Positions 32,245 through 43,861 of a stretch of DNA of 64,000 bases are shown in pieces. Within the stretch, counting starts at the first letter, position 1, and each line of letters begins with the position of its first letter. Location: positions 3,167,001-3,231,000 of the forward strand of contig NC_069100.1 of assembly GCF_947172395.1 (NCBI RefSeq), given 5' to 3'. The notes beneath the pieces are model-generated. The model did no database searches. It saw nothing but the letters and a program-made list of their open reading frames with translations, and was not told the origin of the DNA. This DNA comes from Bicyclus anynana (Eukaryota > Arthropoda > Insecta > Lepidoptera > Nymphalidae). The position numbers and the translations under genes were made by a program.

Positions 32245-33662
32245 AGACTCAAATTGACTGTTATATTCAATGTAAGGAAGCTAAAAATATGTGATTCTTC
32301 ATCTACTTAATTACGTTATGAAATTTTTGATTTCTTTAAACTTATTGAAACGAAGTTCTTGCTTTACAGCAGAAGTTTTTTTGAGTATACTCTCACTTGA
32401 CAAAAAAATATTTTTTTTTCAGATTTTTTCAAAACCGATACCATTTATTTACATTTATTTCGGTAGGTATTGCAGAAAAATAAAAAAAAGGAAAAAATAT
32501 AAAAAAAATATTTTATTTATTTTACAAATATCCCGTTTTTGTTTTTATGCTGCAGAGATACTTAATATTAACTTTATTTTTTCTTAGTCTCATAAAAATC
32601 ATTATATTCTAATGTTTCTACGTATTTACTTATTTACTTACCGCTTTCATATCGTCAAAGTTCTTAATTGTGCTCAGTTTTCCATTCTACTAAGAAGTTT
32701 TTATTCTTTGTGGAAATAATCCTTCGCCTTTGTCTTATCAGGCGAAGTAATGAGCAGTGGGCGCGTCTTTTTTTACAAAAAAAAAAAGAAAACACTAGGT
32801 TGCGTCTGTCTGCATTTTGCCTTGATGGGAAATGAAAGCATACGAGTATGTACCTACTTACTAGTCTGATTGTAAGAACATGTATCAATTGTTTTTTATA
32901 AGTATACCTACAATAAAAGTTTTATATTTATATTTCAAGTAGATTTTTTTAAATTCTTAGTGTTAATTTAATTTAAGTGTATCTAATGTAAATTTTGAAA
33001 TTACAAATAAATAGTTGTTATCACGAAACACTTAAAAAAATAATAAAAAAACAAAAAAATACTTATATATTAATTGAAAAAATATTTGAACTGCCTGATT
33101 TGCAGGGAACGCAAAACGAATTTTATATTCGGTAACTTATAAATCCTTTTAAAATTTCATATTTTAAATCAATAAAATAAAGTAAAGATTACAAGTAAGT
33201 AGTAATTATTTTGATTACATTTGGATGAAAAAACATTGAATAACTGGGTTAAACATGATCTCGTAATTTGAGCAAAAAATTAAAAGATCGTAAAATATCG
33301 ATTTTACTACTGCGATACAATCTCGCGTGGTCACCGGTTTTTAGTTCAAGGTGTGTTTGTATATATTTTTTTATTATACGCAATTGATAGCAATTATACC
33401 GCCTACCACAAATAGTGAATACCGGTGACCCAGTTTTGTTTTACGTATTTCGCAAAAATCTTTTTTTTTGTAAGTAGACTATGACTGCTACTAATAAGCT
33501 TATATCTTTTTTTATTTAGCTTTTATCGCGGGCTTTGAGCGCGGCTTCCGAATTAAGAAATTCCGTAACAAAAATAAACCTAACAACTAAGTCGTGAATC
33601 AAGTTAAGACATTTCGACATTATTATATCGACTAACCTGTGTGAAAAGTGTGGTGAAACTAA
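32245..33662. other. AT-rich sequence
   Basis: 1.4 kb of very AT-rich DNA with long A and T runs. No gene or transposon end is recognised. Confidence 0.4.
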
Positions 33663-33670
33663 GGGACAGA

Positions 33671-34094
33671 CAGTGTTACCAACTCTCGAAAATATTTATC
33701 CCTAAAGTTTATGTCAAAAACCCCTAAAATCACATATTTATTGAGTTGTCCCCCTAAAAAATTCATAATTTTATACTTATATTGTTAAAAATTTAAAAAA
33801 AAAGAAGAAATAAATAAATGATAGAAATAATATGCTGTAATTTGTTTCAAAAGTATATTTAATACAGACAAAATATTACGTCTTCATCTAATGATTCAGA
33901 TTTTGCCGCCAGTTGCCTCAGAGTGGTTGTAGAATAATGTATTATATGTATTAAAATTATCATCAATTTAAAAATATTAAAAAGTCAAAAAAATCCCTGA
34001 AAATACCCCTAAAAATTTCAGACCCCTAAAAACATCCCATTTCACTTATTTACCACCTAAATCTGGGGGGAAAACCCCTAAGTTGGGAACCCTG
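33671..34094. mobile_element. hAT-like non-autonomous element, 424 bp
   Basis: The ends CAGTGTTACCAAC and GTTGGGAACCCTG are inverted repeats (11 of 13 positions). The flanks GGGACAGA and GGGACAAA are an 8-bp target duplication with one difference. The inside is rich in CCCCTAAAA near both ends. Confidence 0.8.
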
Positions 34095-34102
34095 GGGACA
34101 AA

Positions 34103-35500
34103 ACTTATTAAACCAGAGTTTGATTTCAGCTCAACGTATAGTCAATGTGTTATATTTGTTTATTCATTTAAGTATTCTTTTATTGTTTATTCTTTTCTAT
34201 AGAAAAAAAAATACTCGGTAAATAAATAAATAATTATAATTGCATGTTCATAAAAAAATCCTATCATAAGCTTTACCGCGACAGTACGCGCGTGCCACAC
34301 GTATTTTTTTTAATTGATTTTTTTTTTGAGAATTGAAAATTAGACTATTCAGACCACTTCAGCCTATAAATTACCTACATCTATGTGTAGCCCGATAGCT
34401 ACAGTGGTGGATGAAATACTGATTAAATAATTCCAGGGCAATCATACATTATACATTTATGAATAAAATGATAAGTTAAAATCTTTAAATTCATTAATTT
34501 AATGTAACGTTAAAAGCTTTAAAAATAATGTATTAATTAATTTATTATTAGACAGATATCTGAACTAAACACAACTGCGTTGCAATCGGAAAAAAAATTT
34601 TCTCAGCGGTCATTGAAGTTCACAAACCATAGAGCATAGAACTATAGTCCTATAGATTTTTTACCAAGATACAAGAATAGAAAACGGTTCGTATATGGCA
34701 AAGATGGCTGGCGCCGGTGGTTTCCTGCCAATCTTGTATAGCGATATGCTTGTTGGATGCACTATGGTTATCACAACGGGACGCCGTAGTGCATAGAGAA
34801 AGCAGAGAGATGGTGATACTTTATTGGCGAGATTGTGGTGGAGGCTTATTTTTTTTTTAATTTATTTACGGCTCTGGGTACTAGTACTTTAAGGCTTTAG
34901 TTGGTAGGGCTGATTATTTCGTAGTCATAGTCGTAGATACTATGAAGTTTTTTATTAACCGTCTTCTAAAAAGGAGGACGCGTATGTTTTTTTTGTGTTT
35001 GTGGCCTCATAACTTCATCATTTATAAACCAATTTTGAAATATTTTTTTGTTTCAAATGGTATATTTCCAGATTAGGCCCGTTCATTTTCGGAAATCGGT
35101 TTATATCATTTTGTGTTGAAATCAAAGTGAAATGAGTAAACGAATTTGCCAATATTGTAGCGTTTACGTTTACTATTTTAGACACACTAAAAACAGGAAA
35201 ATAAAATCTTTTAACAAAAAAATTTAACCGACCTTAAAGATGCACGCAAATTAAAATATGCGCGAGTGATATTATAAGGGTTTCGTTTTTGTACTACGTA
35301 CGTTTGGAACCCTAAAAACATATATCTTAATTGAATCCGTTTCCACCAGTACTAAGCTATGTGCACCAATGATTGGTGGATATCAAACGCATCCATAGCA
35401 ACGTAGCGTATCACATCTCTGGTGGAAAAGCATCCTAAGGACTCCGTATGAGTCCTAATTTCCAGGGAATTCGGATAATGTAAACAGATAAACTGGATAC
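34103..35500. other. Sequence without genes; fragments of repeats
   Basis: A foldback-family F end-like piece (TTAACCGTCTTCTAAAAAGG) lies at 34956-35000 and a GTTTGGAACCCTAAAA piece of the GGTTCCGTAG repeat at 35275-35320. Nothing else is recognised. Confidence 0.45.
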
Positions 35501-35504
35501 ATTC

Positions 35505-35593
35505 GGCTTAGGGTCGTGATGTTTGGAAGTCTCTACAAAAGCCTATGTGCCTGCAGTGGACGTCCATCGGCTGATGTGATGATGATGATGATG
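35505..35593 (+). mobile_element. RTE LINE extreme 3' end with (GATGAT) tail
   Basis: TTTGGAAGTCTCTACAAAAG, GCAGTGGACGTCCATCGGCT and GATGTGATGATGATGATGATG match the 17.1-kb copy's 3' end. Confidence 0.7.
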
Positions 35594-35661
35594 AAACAGA
35601 TGAACCCGCGGGAAATCACTAACTAGCACTAGTTAGTGATTTCCCGCGGGTTCATCTGTTT
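35594..35661. repeat. Perfect palindrome, 33-bp arms, 2-base loop
   Basis: AAACAGATGAACCCGCGGGA and on to ACTAACTAG pairs exactly with the downstream arm around CA. It contains two CCGCGGG sites. It directly abuts the (GATGAT) RTE tail. Confidence 0.9.
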
Positions 35662-36165
35662 CTGTTATCTGAGTTGTTTTAGTCTATGTTTGTCAAACAA
35701 ATAAAGCATAGACTAAAGAACGGAAGCACTTTATTTCTTACAGTGAGCATAATGATTTGTAAATACGAAAATCCCTAATGAACGCTCTCAGCACTTCACG
35801 CGGAAAATTTTAAACTGTTAAGTGATACGGAATTTCAAACCTTATTTCTAGATTTTTAAAGTATATTTTTATTTGCACAGAATTTCGAGTGTTTACAAAT
35901 TTTACAGTACAATCAAATGGCATTCGCGAAATATTATGCGTCTTATTTTTATAGAGCTAAAGGTCACATTTCATTAAAATAAATACGTGCAGATTTTGGA
36001 CTTTATTCGTGCGTAAAGTAGAACTTTTAAGTAGTATAGGGTTGTCAATTTTTATTTTTGTTGAAGCGGGTCGTTTGAAAATGGTTATATATATTTTTTT
36101 ATATTCCGCCGTCATAATTATACAAAAATATTGCAGCCCTAACATACACAAGAGGCGTGCATCGT
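35662..36165. other. AT-rich sequence
   Basis: A second, shorter inverted repeat TTAGTCTATG / CATAGACTAA lies at 35679-35716. No gene is seen. Confidence 0.5.
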
Positions 36166-36171
36166 TTGTTT

Positions 36172-36470
36172 TTCAAGATGGAATTCCTGGGTTCGATCCC
36201 CAGCTGGACCGATTGAGGTTTTCTTAATTGGTGAAGGTCTGGCTGGTGGAAGGCTTCGGATGTGGCTAGTTACCACCCTACCAGCAAAGACATACCGTCG
36301 AGCGATTTAGCGTTCCAGTGCGATGTTGTGTAAAAATAGAAAGGGATTTGGATTATAACCCTCCTCCTAACAAGTTAGCCCCCTTCCATCTTATATTACA
36401 TTATCACTTACCATCAGGTGAGATTGTAGTCAAGGGCAAACTTTGTAAAGAATAATAAATAAATAAAAAC
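36172..36470 (+). repeat. SINE family A, head truncated
   Basis: Begins within the tRNA arm (CCTGGGTTCGATCCCCAGCT) and continues through the complete body to AAAGAATAATAAATAAATAA. Confidence 0.88.
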
Positions 36471-36566
36471 CTGAGCCAATTTATACAAAATACGAGTAAA
36501 TTCCTAAATTGATCCAAACTGGGAATTGCATCCGAGAACTCTGTAGAAAATCAAGGCTTTACTAAC

Positions 36567-36711
36567 ATCGTGGCGTGATCTTCATAGATGCAATAACACA
36601 CTGCCTACCCTGATGACTCATTATGAACCTGAATGTGCTCACAAGAATTAATTTTGTACAATTTGCACATATTATGCCTACCCTAGTTAAAAACCTTGTG
36701 CACACCACTGG
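36567..36711. mobile_element. hAT-like MITE, degenerate copy
   Basis: Left ATCGTGGCGTGATCTTCATA, right GTGCACACCACTG and inner GATGACTCATTATGAACCTG match the 27708 family. The 8-bp duplication is not clear. Confidence 0.65.
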
Positions 36712-37560
36712 TAGTCATCGAGGTCGTCAGTATATCTCTATAAATCTGATGGTAATGAAGATGATCATAGAACACGACGCATAATGGATACTCGATGATA
36801 AATAATTTATGCTCAAGCGAGCTCGCCGGGTTGCACAGTGAGCTGTGTAATGTGTTCATATCATGCACTGATGGGCTTTGTCTGTGCTGCCTTGTGTTGT
36901 GTTGCAGTTACATATGTTTTGTTACGTCAACCATTTTATATTATACCTATTAGCTTTAATTATTTGGATATGCAGGGAGAACAACACGAGCAGAGAAGGG
37001 GAGTGTTGATCGATCGAGGAATCTCTTAACCCTACATCCAGTAGTCACAAGTCCTGGACTTTGCTTGGTGTTTTTCTCTCTACCACGCGATGCACCCGGC
37101 ACCTTACGGTGAATCCATGGAATGCTGTGATATTCGTCTCTCTGTGATATCTTAAAAAACACTATGGTATAGGTGGCTATTTTTTATCTTTCATAAATCT
37201 GTCAAAACGAATGTGTTTATCAATAGGATTATAATCTCAAATTTACTTGAAAATTGTTCGAAAGTTCGTTTTGTCACGAAAATTGATCGAAAGAAAAAAC
37301 AGTCTACTGTAAAAATGTTTTTATTATACCTTCTAAGAGGCAGTTTTGAATTTTGGGAAGTTAATGGTTTTATACCATTGTGCATAGGAGTCATTGGTCT
37401 CCATCATTATCATTAACATCTGATAATGATCGTTACAGAAGTAAACAAAAATATTACCACCCTAAACCCGCCAATCCGCATTGAAGCAGCATGGTTGGCT
37501 TAAGCTCCATATATTCCATATTCAAAATAGGTTGATGAGTATGAAATAAAAAGTAATAAA
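36712..37560. other. Unclassified sequence
   Basis: A moderately GC-rich stretch at 36960-37150 has an open frame on the minus strand (SQRDEYHSIPWIHRKVPGA). I recognise no domain, and it may be part of an old repeat. No splice signals convince. Confidence 0.3.
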
Positions 37561-37599
37561 AAGTTAACCAACAAACGTGGAGCATATTTATTTGCATTT

Positions 37600-37720
37600 C
37601 AAGTCAGAGCGCGGAGAGCATCTTATTTATTTTTCCAACGCGGCGCGTCAACGCATCTTGCATTCAGTTCGCACGCCGTGACGTCATCTGCGTTCAGGGT
37701 TGCCAACTTGCCACCGACGT
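37600..37720 (+). promoter_or_regulatory. GC-rich block, candidate promoter
   Basis: AACGCGGCGCGTCAACGCAT and ATTCAGTTCGCACGCCGTGA contain a TCAGT, the arthropod initiator motif, near TGACGTCA-like sequence. No coding exon follows that I can support. Confidence 0.25.
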
Positions 37721-38664
37721 ATAGTATAATTCTTATAGACTAACATAAATGTATGAAAATTTTGTGTTACGGTGTGTGTGTTCACACTACTCCGATAGTT
37801 TTGAGAATAGGTTGTATAATTTTTCGATATATTTTTATATGACCAAAATGTTCATGGCAGAACAATGTTTGCTGTGTATGCTATTAAGTCAATTTAAATT
37901 AAAAAAAAACTGTTGGGAAACAATAAACTAAGGAAAGAATCCTTGACTTCGCAGTACTAAAAAACGTGCATAGATGTTCTAAACGGGTTTTAAAACCTCC
38001 ACCTTCTGGACCATTGTCGTACTCATTCGTCATTCCTAACACAGGGTTCTCTCGTCAGGGGTTGCCTGGTAGAGATTACTTATAGTAATAAGGCCGCCTT
38101 TGCATGCTAAGTTTAAATTATCTTTTTAATGTTTGAATTTATAATTGTATTTTTGTGTGCAATAAAGAATTTCTTCTTCTTCTTCTTCTAACACAGTCGT
38201 ATTAAAAAACTGCTCTTTTCTAATAATTGCGATTTCAGTACTCACTTCGAGTACAAATAAGGTTTAAGGTAAAAGTTTTTAAATACTATTATTTAATTTT
38301 ATTTTATTAGTTTTAAAGTTGCCAACCCTAACCGCCTCCGATTAATTTCTTAACAAGGCCTACAATGTACTCTGTTTGTTTCTTTGTTTGTTGTTTTAGC
38401 GAATGAATGAAGACAAATAGTAGATGGTAGGAAAATAACTGTTTTTTAATAAGCACAAGTAAGTACACTTTGCATACGAGTAACTCAGAATAAGTATAGT
38501 TTAAGTAAAGCCTCGTACAATGACCTTTTGCGTTAACGATACAAAGTTTAGTCCTCGGTTTCATCATGATAACCACAGAAAATACCTCCTTAGAAATGTA
38601 GTCAATGATGCATATTGAAGAATCCGATTTCGTACGTTATATTATTTTCTTTTTTGTCTTATTT
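37721..38664. other. AT-rich sequence
   Basis: A run TTCTTCTTCTTCTTCTTC at 38171 follows ATTGTATTTTTGTGTGCAATAAAG, which looks like a retroposon tail. No gene is seen. Confidence 0.4.
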
Positions 38665-38667
38665 AGT

Positions 38668-38750
38668 GACAAGTTAGCCCTTGACTGCTATTTCATCTGA
38701 TGTTAAGTGATGATGAAGTCTAGATACTAGCGGGCTAACTTGGAAGACTT
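38668..38750 (-). repeat. SINE family A, 3' fragment
   Basis: GACAAGTTAGCCCTTGACTG and AGCGGGCTAACTTGG are the family A 3' part reversed, much decayed. Confidence 0.65.
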
Positions 38751-38831
38751 GAAAGTTTTTTTAACTCATACCTTACCGTACCTACCTCTGATGGTTTTAT
38801 GCGGCATCATACCGGAACGGTTAATAGCTTG

Positions 38832-39105
38832 GAGGCCTCCGTGGCGCAGTGGTTAATCGGCCTAGCTGGGGATCCTGGGTTCGATCCCCAGCTAGGCCGA
38901 TTGAGGTTTTCTTAATTGGTGGTTGCTCAGCCGTGGCTAGTTATATCCAACCGGCAAAAACCTACCGCCAAGCGATTTAGCGTTCCGGTACGGTGTCGTG
39001 TTGACCCCTCTAGCAGCGGGCTAACTTGTTAGGAACAAGTTAGCCCGCTTCTCTCTTAGATTGCATCATCACTTCACCATCAGGTGAGATTGTGGTCAAG
39101 GCACA
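38832..39105 (+). repeat. SINE family A, rearranged head
   Basis: GGCCTCCGTGGCGCAGTGGT is followed by a changed anticodon arm, then GGTTCGATCCCCAGCTAGGC. The body has a local duplication AGCGGGCTAACTTGTTAGGA / AACAAGTTAGCCCGCTTCTC. Confidence 0.85.
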
Positions 39106-39610
39106 GAAAACATATGTACAAGTGTAAAGGGGTAACTAGTAAGCGTGAATTTCGAAAATGTGATGATATGAGCGATGATGATTTCAGTAAGCCAAAGTAA
39201 TAAAAATTGTCTTTAAAATCTGTAGTTTTTTCCCCGCCGCTGAAAGAGAAAAAAGTATAACTATTTATTTTTTCTATCATCTAATCTATCAAATCTAATC
39301 GATTCCAATGACGCTGTAGTTACTGCAAATTTAGCATCCCGAGCTCGCCTACTATTACTACAAAGACATCGTCACTTATCATCAGGTGAGATTAATGGGT
39401 GACTTGTCTATGAATAAAAGATATAATGTCGATTTTGGCAGGAACAACGCGCATGCTCCACGCTGCAGACGCAGCCGTCTAGACGGGGAGGCGCGTTATG
39501 TGGGCTAAGACCGTGCCCCGGGTTTTGGCTGCTATTGAAATTGAAAATTACAATGGAATAACATTTTTCATATTGTAAATTTAATGAACTAGCTCCTAGA
39601 CTCTAGCTCT
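39106..39610. other. Sequence with SINE A crumbs only
   Basis: A short CACTTATCATCAGGTGAGAT piece is at 39373. A GC-rich patch at 39450-39530 has no visible exon. Confidence 0.4.
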
Positions 39611-39614
39611 AGAC

Positions 39615-39790
39615 TCCCTCAACATTGACAACACATGTTCGGGTCACTGTTGAGCACTGAGAGGAGACTCTCTCAGAATGAGAGGTTTTAGACCAAATGC
39701 CAATAGTCCACGCTGGCACGATGGGGATTAGTAGGCTGACAACTAGAGAAATAAGAAAATTCTCAGGTATGCACTATGCAGTCTTTTTAC
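39615..39790 (-). repeat. SINE family B, truncated
   Basis: GGTCACTGTTGAGCACTGAG, CTCTCAGAATGAGAGG and AGAAAATTCTCAGGTATGCA belong to the family B body reversed. Confidence 0.75.
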
Positions 39791-40756
39791 CCGACTGCAA
39801 GAAGGGTTATGTTTTTCGCGCGTATCTTGTATGTATTTATGTGTAAAAAATTTTTTTTTCTAATATTGCGATATGGGTATCAAATTTAAGAGCTTTTTGT
39901 GAGGATTCTAAAATGGTATATCATGGCATGTTTAAAAAAACTACAATTAGAAAAACGTTATTTATTAGTTGTCTATACAAAATACGCGAGGCGGATGACT
40001 ATAGGTGCGAGCCGGTTTGTGAAGTGAAGTTATAAAATAGACTAAATTAAATATATTGAATATAAAAATCGGCTAAGCGCGAGTCGGATTCGCCCACCGA
40101 GCGTTCCGTAGAATGTTTTGAATATTTGCTTAACCTCGGTCGGACGTATAAATTATCGTAATTATCATATCATCATATCAATTAGTAATTATCATATCAT
40201 AAAGTATAAAAAAACTGAAAAAAAAAACAAGCTCAGTCCAGAAGTGTAGAAAGCAATTAGAAAACAGACGTATATAATGAAAGACTAATATTATGTATGT
40301 GGTAGTAAATGTGTCTGTCTGCCTATTCACTAAATTTGGTATAGAAATAAGTTGGATATTGGAGCAGAACATAGAAATACTTTTATCTGATAGTGATCTT
40401 ATCAAGTGATAGTAATCGTTACAATTTTAATTAATATAAAATCCTCTGAGAAATCTATTCCTCCGAGTTCAAATCATAGAATCTGCGTTAGTCTATGGTA
40501 CAAATACTTTCATTATGACTCCATGGCCCCCCAGCGTTTCTCGAGACGGCATAATAACCGTGATTGATAACATATTAAAGAAACAATATGAACATCATTT
40601 ATAATTCGCCGCCGCCGGCAAGACGCGTGACTCAAAGGGCAAAAATGCGAGATTCCACTGCACCATAAAGTTAAAAAATGCAATAAAAAAAATTTGCACG
40701 CCATTGGATTGTTATTTACGATTGACGACACGATTTATTAGTTACGATTTGTTATC
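39791..40756. other. AT-rich sequence
   Basis: A piece of the CGGCTAAGCGCGAGTCGGAT dispersed repeat lies at 40070-40110. No gene is seen. Confidence 0.45.
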
Positions 40757-40925
40757 TTTTACACTAATATTATAAAGTTTGTGGTATTGTAGGCGGGAGT
40801 CTATGGTAGAACTACTAATTCGAATTTGAAAATTCTTTTACCACGTTATTTGTGAGTGTGTAGCCGATGACACGATGGGAACGAGAACTACGCGCGTGAA
40901 GTCGCGGAACGTGAGTGACGGATGG
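40757..40925 (+). mobile_element. Helitron fragment
   Basis: ACACTAATATTATAAAGTTT at the start and GCGCGTGAAGTCGCGGAACG near the end match the short Helitrons. The terminal CTAG is lost. Confidence 0.6.
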
Positions 40926-40980
40926 TGATATTATTATAAATCGGTTATTCACTAGCAATAGGGTAGTTGACTCATAACAA

Positions 40981-41395
40981 AATTAAAAATATAAACAATA
41001 TTAATTTTGTATACCTAGTACATGGAATAAGGGTCCGAAATATATCGATATCAATTAATAAAAGTTAATAAAGGATTTCTTATAAAACTTAATAATTTAA
41101 TAAAATTATATAAATAAAATTATAATAAAAATACGTGATTTAAATATCAAATATTTGAAAAAAATACGTGATATTTAAATCACGTATTTTTTTAAATTTT
41201 CCAAACTTTTAAAACGCTGTCGTTCATTTTGTGACGTCACTAACACACTCGATGGACTAACGTCGAACTAATTGTTAACTAATATTTTTGTCAAACGTTC
41301 CATTTGTATGGGATATATTATAGTTACGTCATGAAACAGCTAAAATATAGACTGTCATGGCCAACAGGCGTTTTGGCTCATACTGTCAAAAACAT
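40981..41395 (+). repeat. Dispersed repeat R, with a palindromic insertion
   Basis: Segments AGTACATGGAATAAGGGTCC, CATTTTGTGACGTCAC and CTAATATTTTTGTC are shared in the same order with 51475-51715. At 41127-41191 lies a perfect 23-bp-arm inverted repeat (AAAAATACGTGATTTAAATA outer). Class unknown. Confidence 0.7.
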
Positions 41396-41460
41396 ATTTA
41401 AAAACTAAAGTTTTCATGTAAAAAAAACTGAATTCCACGCGGACGAAGCCGCTGGCGAGA

Positions 41461-41523
41461 CGATTGCGACACGACAATATGTTCTTACTAGCGGAGTAAG
41501 AACATAATGTCGTGTCGTAATCG
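41461..41523. repeat. Inverted repeat, 29-bp arms (27 matching)
   Basis: CGATTGCGACACGACAATAT and on to CTTACT pairs with the reverse arm from 41495. It directly follows a Helitron-like end (CCACGCGGACGAAGCCGC). Confidence 0.75.
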
Positions 41524-41559
41524 TACCGAAGGGTATAAAACGTGTCCAATCAGCCTGTT

Positions 41560-41763
41560 GAGTGATATTCTCCGAAACACAGTGGTTCCGTCACGCAGTC
41601 GCCGACCGCGGAGTCTCATTTCAGTTAACTCATTCAGCCGTCGCCTTTTTGTCATTCAAATCATGCGACCAGACGAGATTGAGGGATTTTATCGCTTTTT
41701 TTACGATTCTGTGTCGATAAATTGTGTTCAACTCAAATTTAACTCGAATTTATTTGGTACATG
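41560..41763 (+). promoter_or_regulatory. Candidate promoter with possible short first exon
   Basis: GTCGCCGACCGCGGAGTCTC is followed by TTTCAGTTAACTCATTCAGC, with initiator-like TCAGT. An open frame from the ATG at 41664 reads MRPDEIEGFYRFFYD and stops at 41763. I recognise no domain and see no strong donor. This is suggestive only. Confidence 0.25.
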
Positions 41764-41904
41764 ACATTTATAACCTGCGTTATTTATAACTAACGAATTC
41801 GCACGCGTTCCGATTCCGAATAATTGGATTGAAATTATAGTCTGTGTTATTCGCTGATAATGTAGCTTTCCATTGGTGAAAAAATTGTTAAAATCAATTC
41901 AGTA

Positions 41905-41975
41905 GTTTCGGTGCCTCACGATGTTTTCCTTCACCGTTTGAGACACGTGATGTTTAATTTCTCAAAATGCACACA
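41905..41975 (-). repeat. SINE family B fragment
   Basis: CTCACGATGTTTTCCTTCAC and TTTAATTTCTCAAAATGCAC are family B reversed. Confidence 0.7.
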
Positions 41976-42114
41976 TTAGGTTAGTTGACACTTCTTTTAA
42001 ACGACCCTAAATGTTCATTATCGTTCTACTAGATTGAATTTTATTTTTCATATTTTTTCGAGACGTGATTACATGAACATTTTAGGTTTTGACAATGCCA
42101 AAACGCCTGTCGGT

Positions 42115-42432
42115 CATCATCATTATCAACCCATATTCGGCTCACTGCTGAACTCGAGTCTCCTCTCAGAATGGTTAGGCCAAGTTAGGTTAGTCCACCA
42201 CGCTGGCCCCAATGCGGATTGGCTGACTTCACACACGCAGAGAATTAAGAAAATTCTTAAGTACGCAGGTTTCCTCACGATGTTTATCCTTCACCGTTTG
42301 AGACACGTGATATATAATTTCTTAAAATGCACACAACTGAAAAGTTGGAAGTGCATGACCCGGACCGGATTCGAAACTATACCCTCAGGAATCGGAGGCA
42401 GAGTCATATCCACTGGGCTATCACGGCTCATC
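42115..42432 (-). repeat. SINE family B, near full length
   Basis: Complete on the minus strand from GAGCCGTGATAGCCCAGTGG to CCGAATATGGGTTGATAATG, with some changes. Ends in ATGATGATG-like tail at 42115. Confidence 0.88.
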
Positions 42433-42479
42433 AGTATATCATGGCTATCAGTATAATATAGAAGAACTTATATGTAATA

Positions 42480-42847
42480 CACCTCACTGTCCTACCCCCT
42501 CCCACTGTTTATCTCGCGGACTGTACGCAGACAGACCTACCCCAAACTGCAGACAACTGTCCGGAAGGGTTGTTCATTGAATTGCGTTGGCACGTTGCCA
42601 TTCGGCCGCTCCGCTGATAAAATTATCTTGACTAAATTGTACGTAACTGGTTTTAAAATCCCAAACCAAAAGGAGGGTAGTTATTAATTTGCCGTGTTTA
42701 TCTGTCTGTGACAAGTGTAAGGTGTAAGAAAATCTTGGAATCTTAATTTGACCCACTTCCCGGTTTTAGATTGGGATGAAATTTTGCACACGCTCTGAGT
42801 TCTGATGACAATACATGACTAGCTAAGAAGCGTAATTACAAATCCAA
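42480..42847. other. Unclassified sequence
   Basis: No gene or clear repeat end is seen. Confidence 0.35.
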
Positions 42848-42990
42848 TATGGCGGACTGGCTGTTTGAAACCCACCCCCATATCAAATATATATATATAT
42901 ATATATTTGATATGGGGGTGGGATATCAAATGTTTGCTGTCAGGAATACAAAATAAAAATAGTCACGTGACTTAAATTTAATATTTGTAA
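42848..42990 (+). repeat. Dispersed repeat shared with 20.4 kb, with palindromic insert
   Basis: GCGGACTGGCTGTTTGAAAC and AATAGTCACGTGACTTAAAT match 20428-20555. Positions 42871-42922 form a 52-bp palindrome, CCCACCCCCATATCAA with its reverse around a (TA)n centre. Confidence 0.7.
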
Positions 42991-43366
42991 TTTAAAAAAA
43001 AAAATGAGTTGCAATGCGAAAAATATTTTTCGAATTATTTCTGAATATATGTATAACTGGTGTTGGTTCATTTTTGCTCAAAGGATCAGCCTGGATGTCC
43101 AACATGGAAATCCAGCTAGTATTCTTGCCACCATTCTACGTGTGCAGGATTTTTTATAGCTATTAGGATAAGTTAGCTTAAGTTTTCTGAATTATTTCTC
43201 AATAAACAAATTGTTTTGGTATTCTCTTCAAAAAAACTACAAATTTAAAGCTATAATGTACCACGTAGATAGCGACTTACGTTTTACTCTAAATTTTGAG
43301 CTTCCTCAGATGTAGATTCCGACTGATTACAATGTTCAATTGTGAAAAAGATAGTTAAATATCTGT

Positions 43367-43446
43367 ACTATTATGCTTAGCATAATAGCATAATATGCTA
43401 TTATGCTATATGCTATTATGCTATAATAGCATAATATGCTATTATT
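43367..43446. repeat. Nested palindromic (ATTATGCTAT) repeats
   Basis: Units such as TAGCATAATATGCTATTATG recur in both orientations over 80 bp and would form cruciforms. Confidence 0.75.
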
Positions 43447-43455
43447 ATACATATA

Positions 43456-43662
43456 CTTATCGACACCCCGCGATTTGCCCCGCGTAGTTCTTGTTCCCGT
43501 TAGAATACAGACATAAAATATAGCCTATGTTACTCACAAATAACGTAAACCGTGTAAACCGTAAAACGTAAACGTGGTAAATGAATTTTCAAAATCGGTT
43601 CAGTACTAGAGATTACCCCCTACAATGCCACAAACTTTACTCTTCTAAAATATTAGTATAGA
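43456..43662 (-). mobile_element. Helitron, decayed
   Basis: Reversed it starts TCTATACTAATATTTTAGAA and has the body CTCTAGTACTGAACCGATTT. The terminal CTAG at the 3' side is lost. Confidence 0.7.
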
Positions 43663-43828
43663 TTTTGTGTCTATGCTATTTCTCATGAAGTTGACTATAT
43701 ACAAAAACTTATCTAAACAAAAAAACAAATATATTAGCAATTGTTAGCTTGCTTTACGTTTACGATACTAATCCTATTTTTAACCGACTTCCAAAAAGGA
43801 GGAGGTTCTACGTTCGGCTGTATGTATG

Positions 43829-43861
<33 letters not shown>

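Noticed and set aside
36838..37029. Cys-rich membrane-like peptide (MSCVMCSYHALMGFVCAALCC)
   Set aside because: Short, no splice or family support; hydrophobic stretches are frequent in AT-rich DNA by chance.
43367..43446. CRISPR-like array
   Set aside because: The repeats are contiguous, palindromic and without spacers, and the genome is an insect's.
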